From Dyadobacter tibetensis Y620-1 (GTDB lineage Bacteria > Bacteroidota > Bacteroidia > Cytophagales > Spirosomataceae): a stretch of DNA of 64,000 nt. Positions within the stretch are counted from its first letter, which is position 1. Each line of letters opens with the position of its first letter. The notes under the pieces are model-generated. The model had not been told where the DNA came from and searched no databases. It saw only the letters and a program-made list of their open reading frames with translations. Of this stretch, positions 1 to 9,120 are shown piece by piece. The stretch covers positions 733,101 to 797,100 of the forward strand of contig NZ_AZQN01000002.1 in assembly GCF_000566685.1 (NCBI RefSeq), given 5' to 3'. Made by a program: the position numbers and the translations under genes.

Positions 1-267
1 ATCAAAGAAGAAGTAGACGAAGATGCCGACATCAGAGTAACCACCCTTGGACATACCCAACGTGGAGGTCCTCCATCAGCATACGATCGCATCCTTGCAA
101 GTCGCCTGGGTCTAGGTGCAGTTGAAGGACTTATTGCAGGTCAGCGCAATGTTATGGCGGGTATTATTAATAATGAACTGGTTTATACTCCGTTCGAAGA
201 CTGTATTCGCTTACCCAAACCTATCAACGAGGATTTGATGCGTATGGTGAAGATATTAAGTGTTTAA
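1..267 (+). CDS. pfkA: 6-phosphofructokinase, C-terminal part
   Basis: The window opens inside this gene; 88 codons remain before the TAA stop. It makes fructose-1,6-bisphosphate from fructose-6-phosphate and ATP in glycolysis. The fragment carries the family's C-terminal signature: a short stretch reading TTLGHTQRGGPPSAYDR, followed by residues of the type LGxxAV and a basic end. The GHTQRGG segment is the part of PfkA that contacts the sugar phosphate or effector across the subunit interface. The next gene lies on the other strand, so this is the 3' end of its transcript. Identification is firm, but nothing can be said about the N-terminal ATP site. Confidence 0.93.
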   Translation: MKEEVDEDADIRVTTLGHTQRGGPPSAYDRILASRLGLGAVEGLIAGQRNVMAGIINNELVYTPFEDCIRLPKPINEDLMRMVKILSV

Positions 268-360
268 AAAGAAGAATCTCTAAGGTGGTCAAAGATAGCT
301 CCCAAAGTGAATTTTATTTACTATATGGGCAAAGCTTCTTTTGATCACTAGCGGAAAGGG

Positions 361-1134
361 TTAACAATACCCCATGAGACGGTAGATGAGATAACCTATC
401 CACTCGTGCCAAATCACGCTGAAATCTCCCGCAGCAGAGGCCTCAGGAATCAGGCTTTCTTTCAAAGTGAAGTTTACATTTCCTCCGTAATGCCCCGCTG
501 GAAAAACGGCGACCTCTATACCTACCTTGTTGAAACATGCTTTTGCTCTCCTCATATGAAAGGCTGAAGTAACTAATATATATGAATCATCTGGAAATTT
601 TTCATCCAAAATCTTCTTGGTAAACAAGGCGTTCTCTCTGGTATTTCTGGCCTGTTCTTCTAGAATAATATCGTCCGGTGCAACTCCCCAGTCGATAAGC
701 CAACGCATCACCTGCTGCCCCTCCCCCTTTCCACGCACTAGAAGCCAGTCGGCATTGGTGCCTGTGATGACAATCTTCTTAATTTTTTTAAGCTTATACA
801 ACTGAAAAATCTGCATGAAGCGGTCGGCCTGACGGCCCATACCTAGCTGACCAGCAGAATGCTGGGCATAATTTACAAGTCCTCCCGTCAGCAGGACCCC
901 CACCATGGACGGGCCATTAATTTCGTTGATTTCCTGCCCTTCTATCTCCCAGCTTTGAAAAGCCCAATTAACGATCCTAAGATTGGACATCCCTATAAAA
1001 ATGAGGATCCCAGATATTATCAGCACCTTTTTTCTCGTTTTGTTGGAAGTGCATAACGCCCAAAAGAAGCAAATCAATCCGATCACGAAAGGCATTAATA
1101 TAAAGTCGATCGATTTTGAGAGAAAGTAAAACAT
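361..1134 (-). CDS. YdcF/SanA/ElyC-family (DUF218) membrane protein
   Basis: 257 residues. Two hydrophobic segments lie at the N-terminus (about residues 8-28 and 37-53), followed by a DUF218 domain facing the periplasm. The family pattern is visible: VLLTGG near residue 80, an ITGTNAD strand, a stretch ILEEQARNTRENA, and LVTSAFHMRRA. The conserved acidic and Asn/Arg residues of E-x-x-A-x-N-T-x-E-N are present. ElyC and SanA act in envelope integrity and lipid-carrier or peptidoglycan metabolism in enterobacteria, but the exact reaction is unknown here. It stands alone, convergent with pfkA and divergent from the thioredoxin gene. Confidence 0.85.
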   Translation of the reverse strand: MFYFLSKSIDFILMPFVIGLICFFWALCTSNKTRKKVLIISGILIFIGMSNLRIVNWAFQSWEIEGQEINEINGPSMVGVLLTGGLVNYAQHSAGQLGMGRQADRFMQIFQLYKLKKIKKIVITGTNADWLLVRGKGEGQQVMRWLIDWGVAPDDIILEEQARNTRENALFTKKILDEKFPDDSYILVTSAFHMRRAKACFNKVGIEVAVFPAGHYGGNVNFTLKESLIPEASAAGDFSVIWHEWIGYLIYRLMGYC

Positions 1135-1231
1135 ATATATATCCTGATTTATTATTTGGCTTTATCTCTTAATTTTGTCATTTACTACGAAAAAATCGGG
1201 AGCTATTCCCAATTTAAATACCTATTCAAAG

Positions 1232-2638
1232 ATGAACAAACATTTCTCATTTCTTTTCCTATTCCTGATCGGTACATGGGCTACTTTGTACACACCAGCC
1301 CTTGCTCAAGACTACCAAATCGATGCAGAAATATCCGGAATGGCTGACTCTACTTTTATACTGGGGCATTATAGCCGAAGTAATACACAATTTATCCCGA
1401 AAGATACGGCAAAGGCAGATGCTCGAGGAAAGGTCTCATTTATTGGAGAGAAAAACCTCCCAGGGGGTTTATATGTCATTTTATTTCCGGGCAATAGTAA
1501 ATGGATAGAGCTTGTATACTCAGGGAAGGAGACTAATATTCAGATCCGTACAGACACCTCCGATATTGTTGGAAAAATGGTGATTAAAAATTCACCTGAA
1601 AATGAAGCTTTCTACAGCTACCAGCGAAGACTGTTGGCAGACTCAAAAGTAGTAAAGCAGTTAACGGAGCAAAAATCCCCTGAGCTTGCTAGTAAACAAA
1701 AAAGCATCCAAACCTCGTTCAAGGCTTTCAGAGATACTTTTCTACAAAATAACAATGCTTTGTTCACTTCCAAATTGTTAAAGATGGCCGCGGACCCAGA
1801 AATTCCTGCAGCCCCTCTCCTACCCAACGGAAGTCCCGACTCTTTATGGACGTTTAATTATTACAGAAACCATTTTTGGGACCACTTCGACTTCTCCGAT
1901 GGCCGGATACTCAACACCCCGTTTTTAGAGCCAAAACTAAATACCTACCTGCATAATTTGTTGGTTCAGGTACCCGATTCCATTATACCAGCTGCCGATC
2001 GTCTGATCGAAAAAACAAAAGGAAATACAGACATCAGGAATTATGTAATCTATTATATCACCAACCAGTACGAAACGCCAAGAACAGTTGGTACAGAAGG
2101 GGTATGGGTCCATATGGCCAAGAAATATTATTTAGGAGGTGACATTCCTATAAGTGAAGACACTCGTAAACGCATTGTCTCCAAGGTTCAGTCAATGGAA
2201 AAGTTGCTTGTCAATAAAACCTTCCCTGCTTTGGAATTAACAAACCCAGCGGGCCAGAAGGTTTCGGCTCAGGAATTGAAAGGCAATTATGCCGTTTTAT
2301 TCTTTTATTCACCCACCTGTGGTCACTGCAAGGAAGCGGCTCCAAAACTTAAGGAGTTTTATGAGGCCCATAAAGATAGGGGCGTGCAAGTATTGGCCAT
2401 AGCCACCGACCGTAATGAAAAGGAGTGGAAAGATTATATTAGCACCTATCATTTAAGCGACATTCGGCATGGTATTGACACCAAAAACAGTATTGATTTT
2501 TACAGAGACTTCGATGTAGTATCGACTCCCTCCATTTATATCCTCGATAAGAATCAAAAAATCATAGCCCGGAAGATGCCGGTAGAACAGCTGAGCAGCT
2601 TTTTGGAATACTATGAAAATAAAGTAGCGAAGAAGTAA
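1232..2638 (+). CDS. Exported thioredoxin-like (TlpA-type) protein with DUF4369/DUF5106-like front half
   Basis: The open frame begins 19 codons upstream, but the ATG at 1232 is chosen because it starts directly with a signal peptide (MNKHF then a hydrophobic run ending in an ALAQ-type cleavage site). The N-terminal half resembles the DUF4369 beta domain of Bacteroidota thiol proteins, the middle resembles DUF5106, and the last ~140 residues form a thioredoxin fold. The active site CGHC is at about residues 363-366 (YSPTCGHCK), and a cis-Pro appears in VSTPSIYI. This family acts in the periplasm as a disulfide reductase, for example in cytochrome c maturation or as an antioxidant. The substrate is not known. 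A strong hairpin follows the stop. Confidence 0.85.
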   Translation: MNKHFSFLFLFLIGTWATLYTPALAQDYQIDAEISGMADSTFILGHYSRSNTQFIPKDTAKADARGKVSFIGEKNLPGGLYVILFPGNSKWIELVYSGKETNIQIRTDTSDIVGKMVIKNSPENEAFYSYQRRLLADSKVVKQLTEQKSPELASKQKSIQTSFKAFRDTFLQNNNALFTSKLLKMAADPEIPAAPLLPNGSPDSLWTFNYYRNHFWDHFDFSDGRILNTPFLEPKLNTYLHNLLVQVPDSIIPAADRLIEKTKGNTDIRNYVIYYITNQYETPRTVGTEGVWVHMAKKYYLGGDIPISEDTRKRIVSKVQSMEKLLVNKTFPALELTNPAGQKVSAQELKGNYAVLFFYSPTCGHCKEAAPKLKEFYEAHKDRGVQVLAIATDRNEKEWKDYISTYHLSDIRHGIDTKNSIDFYRDFDVVSTPSIYILDKNQKIIARKMPVEQLSSFLEYYENKVAKK

Positions 2639-2652
2639 AACATAGAAAAAAC

Positions 2653-2690
2653 ATAAAAGCCCGGAGATGAAATCACTTCCGGGCTTTTAT
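2653..2690. terminator. Bidirectional hairpin terminator between convergent genes
   Basis: Perfect 13-bp stem (ATAAAAGCCCGGA paired with TCCGGGCTTTTAT) with a 12-base loop. A/T-rich arms on both sides make it usable in both directions, between the thioredoxin gene and the S9 peptidase gene. Confidence 0.85.
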
Positions 2691-2723
2691 ATTGACTCTC
2701 TATTGTTTTAAAAAAAGAGGGCT

Positions 2724-4631
2724 TTATAAAGTCTCTTTCAGCCATCCAAAAAACTCCCGCTGCCAAACCATAGCATTCTGGGCACTGAGCACCCAGTGAT
2801 TTTCCTCTGGAAGGTATAACAGTTTACTTTTAATACCTTGTAGCTGCGCCGCCTGAAAAGCTTGCAAACCCTGCTCAATAGGGACGCGATAATCTCTGCC
2901 CCCCTGAATAATAAATATGGGTGTCTTCCATTGATCTACAAAATTGCTAGGAGACTGGCTAAATGATCGTTGAGCTACGGCATTTTTCTTATCCCAATAG
3001 GGCCCTCCCTTTTCCCAATTCTCAAAAAACATTTCGTCAGTAGTCCCATACATACTCCTAAAATCGAATACCCCGTCGTGAGAAATAAAGGTTTTGAACC
3101 GATCACCATGAATGGCCTGGAGGGCAAATACTGAAAAACCTCCAAAACTAGCCCCTACACAGCCCATACGATTTTTATCTACATAAGGTGCTTTAGCAAC
3201 CGTATCGATAGCGGACAGATAGTCGCGGATCACCTGTCCTCCCCAATCCTTACTTACGGCTTCGTTCCACTTGGTGCCGTGGCCTGGCATACCCCGCCGA
3301 TTGGGAGCCACCACGATATATCCTTGAGAAGCCATCAATTGAAAGTTCCACCGAAAAGAATAGAATTGAGTCAGCGCCGACTGCGGCCCTCCCTGACAGT
3401 ACAATAAGGTGGGATATTTTTTATTGGGGTCAAAATCCGGAGGAAATATCACCCATACCAGCATTTTCTGTCCATCTGTGGTGGTTACCCACTGTCTCTC
3501 CGTCTTTACCAGATCAATACTATTATAAAATGTATCGTTTACATGCGTCAATTGTTCCAAAGAACCTGTCGTTAGGCTTAGCTTATACAATTCTGACGCA
3601 TGATTCATATCGCTTCGGGAAACGATCAGCCGCTCACCTACCTGGCCTACAATACCATTGATATCAAAGTCTCCCTGGGTTAGTTGTTTGATATTGGCAG
3701 CATTTGCTTGTGTGGAAACCTGAAATAACTGAACCGTACCATTGATAGGAGCCGTAAAGTAAATCATTGTCCCCTCTTCACTCCAGGCAAATTCCTGTAC
3801 ATGTAGCTCGTCACGGGAGGCAGTAAGGTTCCTGGCACCACCCTTATCCATGACCACCAGATCCTGCTTATCGGCTTCATAGCCATCCCGTTTCATCTGG
3901 AGCCAGGCCAGATCGCCTTTTTGATTGAATGCGGGCGCTATATCATATCCTTTATTAGATTCTGTAAGATTTTTGGTCAGTTTAGTCGCCAAATCATATT
4001 CATATAGGTCCGTATTCGTACTAATGGTATATTCGGTGCCATATTTTTTCTTGGTGACATAAATAATTCGCTTACTATCCGGGCTCCAGATAAAATCCTC
4101 ATTACCCCCGAAAGGCTTCTGCGGACAGTCAAAGGGCTCTCCCTTCATGATATCAATATATTCGCCAGCTACCCCATTGGTATATGGTGCCACCATTACA
4201 TGGTCATATTTACCGTCTTCCCAAGTATCCCAGTGCCGATAGTTGAGTGCCTCATATACATAGGCATCAGACTTGGGCAGGTCTGGATATAAGTCAGCAC
4301 CAATCATCTTTCGCTCCTGCACCGGGCGACTATCAAATATAAAATGGCCATTAGGAGAGAGCCGATCATTGACCAGATATGGGGCCGTATCTGATACCTC
4401 TTCCGCCTCCCCACCTGCAAGGGGAACTTTAAACAGCTTCCTGGTACTTTTATTTTCTTTGATATCAGGAGTACTTACCGCATACAAAACATATTGCTGA
4501 TCTTTAGAAATTCCTAATGGGGAGACCCGGCCCAGGGACCACAGTTTTTCGGCAGTCAACCTTTTTTGGGCCCTTAGATCGACCAGTAGAAACTGAAAGA
4601 GAATTAAGGTTATTAAAGTACGTTGTTTCAT
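2724..4631 (-). CDS. Exported S9-family prolyl oligopeptidase-like peptidase
   Basis: 635 residues with a signal peptide (MKQRT then hydrophobic, ending LRAQ). Residues ~25-380 form the WD40/TolB-like beta-propeller (repeats such as WSPDSKRIIYVT), and the last ~250 form the alpha/beta-hydrolase. The catalytic triad can be read: Ser in the elbow GASFGGF, Asp in GGRDYRVP, His in ENHWV. The family cleaves dipeptides or acyl-amino acids from short oligopeptides, here probably in the periplasm. It is monocistronic and convergent with the thioredoxin gene. Sub-specificity (DPP IV-like versus acylaminoacyl-peptidase) cannot be settled by eye. Confidence 0.9.
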   Translation of the reverse strand: MKQRTLITLILFQFLLVDLRAQKRLTAEKLWSLGRVSPLGISKDQQYVLYAVSTPDIKENKSTRKLFKVPLAGGEAEEVSDTAPYLVNDRLSPNGHFIFDSRPVQERKMIGADLYPDLPKSDAYVYEALNYRHWDTWEDGKYDHVMVAPYTNGVAGEYIDIMKGEPFDCPQKPFGGNEDFIWSPDSKRIIYVTKKKYGTEYTISTNTDLYEYDLATKLTKNLTESNKGYDIAPAFNQKGDLAWLQMKRDGYEADKQDLVVMDKGGARNLTASRDELHVQEFAWSEEGTMIYFTAPINGTVQLFQVSTQANAANIKQLTQGDFDINGIVGQVGERLIVSRSDMNHASELYKLSLTTGSLEQLTHVNDTFYNSIDLVKTERQWVTTTDGQKMLVWVIFPPDFDPNKKYPTLLYCQGGPQSALTQFYSFRWNFQLMASQGYIVVAPNRRGMPGHGTKWNEAVSKDWGGQVIRDYLSAIDTVAKAPYVDKNRMGCVGASFGGFSVFALQAIHGDRFKTFISHDGVFDFRSMYGTTDEMFFENWEKGGPYWDKKNAVAQRSFSQSPSNFVDQWKTPIFIIQGGRDYRVPIEQGLQAFQAAQLQGIKSKLLYLPEENHWVLSAQNAMVWQREFFGWLKETL

Positions 4632-4785
4632 GTTTGTTTTTGAAAAATGTTGCTACAGCAATATGCACAAAATTCCCCACAAACGATAATGATCAGGCTC
4701 CGAATGGCAGTCGTTCTCAAGGTTTTTAAAGGTGTTAGGCATATATTTTTATATCTTTATGATTAACCAACTTTACGCATTCGAT

Positions 4786-5721
4786 ATGAACATTTATTGT
4801 AATTCTATATTTGAGCAACCGCTTATTGACAAGTTAAAAAAAGACATCCCCGAGAGCCATACCATTCAATTTAGAGGAAGTGATGAGGCGAGCAATAGAG
4901 CCTGTTTTGAGCATGCGGACATTGTTCTCGGAAACCCACCCATAGAATGGTTCAGCGGGAAAGAAAACAAATTGATATACTGGCAGCTAGATTCTGCCGG
5001 ATTCGACCAATATAAGGGTTTACAACTGGATCCCGACACGAAAGTGGCCAATATGGGGGCCTGGTTTGGACGTCCCTGTTCAGAAACAATAGTGGGCGGG
5101 ATTCTTTCATTATACCGGGGCTTACATCGCCTTACCAAACTTCAGCAGGAATCAGAATGGGTAGGACATGCTATCCGGAAGGACCTCAGGTTATTATATA
5201 ATGAAGAAGTGGTTATATTAGGAGCAGGTACCATAGGCACCGTCATTAAAAATATATTAACGGGCTTTGGTTGCCACATACATCTGTTTGCCCGCACCTC
5301 ACCCGAGGCCAATCTCCGCTCAAAAGAGGAATTATTGGCCAAATTACCTCATATCGATCTGGTCATTAATACACTTCCAGGCACAGCCATCCATTTTGCC
5401 GATCATCACTTTTTCAAGTCCATGAAGGCCGGAAGCGTCTATGCCAACGTAGGTCGTGGCAGCACAACCGATGAAACTGCCCTGATAGAGGCCCTTCTTA
5501 GTGGACATCTCGACGGAGCGGTGCTCGACGTAACCGAGCAAGAACCTCTTCCATCCGATCATCCACTCTGGAAAATGCCTCAGGTAATCCTGACTCAACA
5601 CACAGGGGGTGGACATAAAAATGAGCACGTAGGTAAAGTAGATTTGTTCCTAACTAACATTTATGCACTAAATACAGGCTGTGACATTATGGACCGTATA
5701 GATATATCCCGGGGATATTAA
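4786..5721 (+). CDS. D-2-hydroxyacid dehydrogenase family oxidoreductase
   Basis: An NAD(P)-dependent enzyme of the D-isomer-specific 2-hydroxyacid dehydrogenase family, reducing 2-keto acids to D-2-hydroxy acids or the reverse. The dinucleotide motif is GAGTIGT. The three catalytic residues are recognisable: Arg in NVGRGS, Glu in TEQEPLP and His in LTQHTGGG. The ATG at 4786 is preferred because the upstream in-frame residues (from ATGs at 4732 and 4759) are hydrophobic and do not match the usual start of the fold. The ATG at 4759 remains possible. Length (311 residues) is normal. The gene stands alone between the S9 peptidase and galK, and no substrate can be inferred. Confidence 0.85.
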   Translation: MNIYCNSIFEQPLIDKLKKDIPESHTIQFRGSDEASNRACFEHADIVLGNPPIEWFSGKENKLIYWQLDSAGFDQYKGLQLDPDTKVANMGAWFGRPCSETIVGGILSLYRGLHRLTKLQQESEWVGHAIRKDLRLLYNEEVVILGAGTIGTVIKNILTGFGCHIHLFARTSPEANLRSKEELLAKLPHIDLVINTLPGTAIHFADHHFFKSMKAGSVYANVGRGSTTDETALIEALLSGHLDGAVLDVTEQEPLPSDHPLWKMPQVILTQHTGGGHKNEHVGKVDLFLTNIYALNTGCDIMDRIDISRGY

Positions 5722-5854
5722 ATTAACACGCTAATTACTAATACTTTAGAAAGAGTATTAATTAGAGCTACCCAAGTTAAACTATTTCCCCCGATCCTTA
5801 ATCCCTGTCCTATATGAAGCAGTTTTAAAAAAAATATATACCAATTCAAAAAAA

Positions 5855-7051
5855 ATGTTAGTTGAATCAAACGAAACACTTGCACGCATTCAAGCCCAAT
5901 ACCATCAGGTTTTCGATCGAACATCTTCCACTGTAGCCGAAAGGAGTTTCCGGTCGCCGGGAAGAATCAATTTAATTGGAGAACATACGGATTACAATCA
6001 GGGCTATGTACTTCCTGCCAGTGTAGACAAGGCCGTATATTTCGTAATTGCACCACGGGAAGACGATCAGATTATATTAAGGGCCACCGATCTAGATGAA
6101 AGTTATACCACGACTTTGGATGATCTGAGCAAACCCTCCCAAACATGGGCATTTTACCAATTGAGTATTTTAGAACAAATTCAAAAGAAGGGACTGAAGA
6201 TAAAAGGTTTTCAGGCTGCTTTTGGGGGAGATGTACCATTGGGTGCAGGACTATCATCCTCTGCCGCACTGGAATGTGCATTACTATTCGCCCTCAACGA
6301 AATATTTGAGTTGGGTTTAGACCGGCTGGAAATTGTAAAAATGGCTCAGAAAGCCGAAAATGAATATGTGGGTGTTCAATGCGGGATCATGGACCAGTTC
6401 GCTTCTACCTTTGGAAAAGAAGAGTCAGTAATACGCCTCGACTGCCGATCACTGGATTATGAGTATTTCCCTTTTCCTATGGATGATTACCAACTTGTGC
6501 TCTGCGACACACAGGTAAAGCATTCATTGGCAGACTCGGCCTATAACACCCGCAGGCAAGAATGCGAAATGGCAGTAGCATTATTGCAGGCCTCTCACCC
6601 GCATATCCAAAGCTTAAGGGATGCTACACCAGCCCTCGTCTTAGCAAATAAAGAAATCTTGGGAAGCCCGGTATATCAGCGATCCAAGTACATTACTGAA
6701 GAGATAGAAAGGGTAAATGAGGGTTGCAAAGATCTGGCAGCAGGAAATTTGCAAGCCTTCGGAGAAAAAATGTATCAAACCCATTATGGCCTTCAAAATG
6801 AATACGAGGTAAGTTGTCCAGAACTAGACTTCCTTGTAGCAGCCACTTTAGAAATGCCTGAAGTGCTCGGAGCAAGGATGATGGGAGGAGGATTTGGTGG
6901 TTGTACCATCAATTTAGTAAAAGCTTCAGAACTCGATTCCTTTGAGAGCAAGATTAGAAAAGCTTATCAAGAGTCTTTCAATACTGAGTTACCTTGTTAT
7001 CGGGTACGCATCATGGACGGCTCTAGCGAAGTTGTTGAAATCAACCACTAA
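5855..7051 (+). CDS. galK: Galactokinase
   Basis: Phosphorylates alpha-D-galactose with ATP to galactose-1-phosphate, the first committed step of the Leloir pathway, in the cytoplasm. 398 residues, the usual length for GalK. The galactokinase signature RSPGRINLIGEHTDYNQGYV lies at about residues 31-50, the GHMP ATP-binding motif GLSSSAALE follows near residue 134, and the third GHMP motif (MMGGGFGGC) is near residue 347. The proposed catalytic Asp sits in QCGIMDQFAS. galM starts 19 bases after the stop, so the two form an operon. The expected galT and galE are not in this window. Confidence 0.96.
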   Translation: MLVESNETLARIQAQYHQVFDRTSSTVAERSFRSPGRINLIGEHTDYNQGYVLPASVDKAVYFVIAPREDDQIILRATDLDESYTTTLDDLSKPSQTWAFYQLSILEQIQKKGLKIKGFQAAFGGDVPLGAGLSSSAALECALLFALNEIFELGLDRLEIVKMAQKAENEYVGVQCGIMDQFASTFGKEESVIRLDCRSLDYEYFPFPMDDYQLVLCDTQVKHSLADSAYNTRRQECEMAVALLQASHPHIQSLRDATPALVLANKEILGSPVYQRSKYITEEIERVNEGCKDLAAGNLQAFGEKMYQTHYGLQNEYEVSCPELDFLVAATLEMPEVLGARMMGGGFGGCTINLVKASELDSFESKIRKAYQESFNTELPCYRVRIMDGSSEVVEINH

Positions 7052-7070
7052 CACCCTGAACGCTCTAATA

Positions 7071-8213
7071 ATGAATTTATCCCAAACCCTGATCTTAGGA
7101 CTTATGGCCTTGTCTGCCTTAAGTTGTGGAAACAAAAAAGAAGACAGTATCATGAAAAGCACCATTTCGAAGGAAGAATTCGGCATGACCGCCGACGGTC
7201 AAACGGCTGACCTTTATACCCTCACCAATGGCAATGGTATGGTAGTGAATATCACCAATTATGGTGGAATTATTACCAAGTTAACGGCTCCGGACCGAAC
7301 GGGGCAGTGGGCTGATGTGGTCCTGGGCTTCGACTCCCTGCAACCCTATTTGAATGGCCACCCTTACTTTGGGGCTTTAGTAGGGCGGTATGGTAATCGC
7401 ATCCGCAAGGGGCAGTTTCAACTAGATGGCAAGACCTATCAACTTCCAATCAACAATGGTCCTAATGCGCTCCATGGTGGATTAAAGGGGTTTGATAAAG
7501 TATTATGGAAAACAGAAGAAGTGCGAAATGATTCTATTGTTGGCCTTCGAATGACCTATACCAGCCAGGATGGTGAAGAAGGATATCCAGGTACCCTGAC
7601 CGTTCAGGTCGATTACCGTTTGAATAATCAGAACGCACTATCTATAGAATATACGGCTACAACTGATAAGCCAACGATTGTAAACCTCACCAATCACTCT
7701 TATTTTAATCTGACCGGAATGCAAGAGGACATTTTGGGCCATCAGGTCTGTATAGATGCCGACAGTATAGTCCCGGTGGATGCTACATTGATTCCCACAG
7801 GGCAGTTGATGGCTGTAGAAGGGACACCTTTCGACTTCAGGCAACCAACGGCTGTTTCGAAAGGTATTGACAAAACCGACAACCAGCAAATCAGTTACGG
7901 AGGGGGTTATGACCATTGCTGGGTCATTAACCGATCGGGAGAAGGACTTCAGCGTATTGCCACCGTTACAGAGCCCAAGAGCGGGCGCATTATGGAGGTA
8001 TACTCTACGGAGCCAGGTGTACAATTCTACACCGGCAATTTCCTGGACGGCTCCCTTCAGGGTAAAGGGGCTACATACGGAAAACGTTTTGCCCTCTGTT
8101 TGGAAACCCAACATTTCCCCGATTCACCCAATCATCCAAATTTCCCCAGTACCGTGTTAAGACCCGGCCAAACTTATCACAGTATCACGCAATACTCTTT
8201 CTCAGCCCAATAA
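7071..8213 (+). CDS. galM: Aldose 1-epimerase (mutarotase), probable lipoprotein
   Basis: Interconverts the alpha and beta anomers of galactose and other aldoses, feeding galactokinase. The start at 7071 gives a signal sequence (MNLSQTLIL then hydrophobic) followed by Cys-Gly-Asn-Lys-Lys, as expected for a lipoprotein exported to the periplasm. The open frame continues upstream into galK but is not expected to be used. Conserved family segments: the substrate-binding NRIRKGQF, NGPNALHGG, the catalytic His in NLTNHSYFNLTG, and the catalytic Glu in ALCLETQHFPDSPNH. It is operonic with galK (19-base gap) and followed by a strong terminator. Confidence 0.95.
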   Translation: MNLSQTLILGLMALSALSCGNKKEDSIMKSTISKEEFGMTADGQTADLYTLTNGNGMVVNITNYGGIITKLTAPDRTGQWADVVLGFDSLQPYLNGHPYFGALVGRYGNRIRKGQFQLDGKTYQLPINNGPNALHGGLKGFDKVLWKTEEVRNDSIVGLRMTYTSQDGEEGYPGTLTVQVDYRLNNQNALSIEYTATTDKPTIVNLTNHSYFNLTGMQEDILGHQVCIDADSIVPVDATLIPTGQLMAVEGTPFDFRQPTAVSKGIDKTDNQQISYGGGYDHCWVINRSGEGLQRIATVTEPKSGRIMEVYSTEPGVQFYTGNFLDGSLQGKGATYGKRFALCLETQHFPDSPNHPNFPSTVLRPGQTYHSITQYSFSAQ

Positions 8214-8218
8214 GCGCT

Positions 8219-8253
8219 AACGCCCGACCTGTTAAAGGATCGGGCGTTTTTTT
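8219..8253 (+). terminator. Rho-independent terminator after galK-galM
   Basis: Stem AACGCCCGA / TCGGGCGTT with a 12-base loop, followed directly by a run of seven T. It ends the galactose operon. Confidence 0.9.
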
Positions 8254-8337
8254 GAAACTTTCCAGGCAATAGCAATACTGGAATTTAAAAATTTTAAAAA
8301 GTATCTTTACGACTCAACAAACCGATGACCCGTAGAA

Positions 8338-8961
8338 ATGCTCAGCAAAACAGTAAAGATCAGCCATGTTACCAATTTGTCCGACGCCCGGTACTGTGCC
8401 GGCATGGGTGTAGAAATGCTTGGTTTCAATATTGACGAAAATTCGGCTCAGTATATTTCCCCTAAGACATTTGAAGAAATCAGCTCTTGGATTTCTGGTG
8501 TAAAACTAGTGGCAGAAACGTCATTGGACGATGCAGAGGCCATTCTGGCACAGCTGAGTCAATATCCGGTAGGAGCCTTGGAAATAGAACACCCAGCCCT
8601 GATCCATACCCTCGCAGCAAAATCCAACCTACCGCTTCTGTTAAGGATTCCGGTCGACCTATATGGGCCCGAGGATTTGGAATCAATAGTTGCACGGTAT
8701 GGAGACTTGGTTACTCATTTTTTACTGGTCAGCGATCAGGACGTCGCTCTAAATGACACCTGGATGAGTACATTACAGCGCCTAACCCATGAGTTCAATG
8801 TAATGATCGGATTTGGGCTGGATAACGAATATTCAGTAGCTGCTCTCACCGAGTTACTGCCCCAGATTGGCATTGCGCTAAGAGGCAGTGAAGAAATAAG
8901 GCCAGGCTATAAAGATTTCGGAAGTATGATGGATATTCTGGAAGCCTTAGAAGAAGAGTAG
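8338..8961 (+). CDS. TrpF-like (phosphoribosylanthranilate isomerase-fold) protein, probably not a working TrpF
   Basis: 207 residues with the layout of PRA isomerase: an N-terminal strand KISHVTNLSDA where TrpF has KICGITxxxDA, a GVEMLGFN strand, a late GFGLDNE loop and an end reading PGYKDFG, like TrpF's PGxKD. The catalytic Cys of KICG is Ser here, and the catalytic Asp in the middle of the barrel is not evident (LLVSDQD at the expected place is shifted). It lies outside any trp operon. The fold assignment is good. The catalytic role is doubtful; it could be a repurposed paralogue. A TATCTTTA-like promoter box lies about 30 bases upstream. Confidence 0.7.
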   Translation: MLSKTVKISHVTNLSDARYCAGMGVEMLGFNIDENSAQYISPKTFEEISSWISGVKLVAETSLDDAEAILAQLSQYPVGALEIEHPALIHTLAAKSNLPLLLRIPVDLYGPEDLESIVARYGDLVTHFLLVSDQDVALNDTWMSTLQRLTHEFNVMIGFGLDNEYSVAALTELLPQIGIALRGSEEIRPGYKDFGSMMDILEALEEE

Positions 8962-9086
8962 GTAATCTACTAAGAAGCATAAACCACCGTGGCTGCATTG
9001 AAGCACTTTTAAATGGGTTATGCACCATTTAACAAGCAGATAAGCCAATCATAATTATCCACTAGCACGTAACTGGTATAACATAC

Positions 9087-9094
9087 TACCTTTG
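9087..9094 (+). promoter_or_regulatory. Bacteroidota -7 promoter box (TACCTTTG)
   Basis: TACCTTTG matches the TAnnTTTG consensus of Bacteroidota housekeeping promoters, 26 bases before the pspC-like start. No clear -33 TTTG element is seen at the expected spacing, so this is only a candidate. Confidence 0.4.
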
Positions 9095-9120
9095 AATACA
9101 AACTTAATGTAATCCCTATT

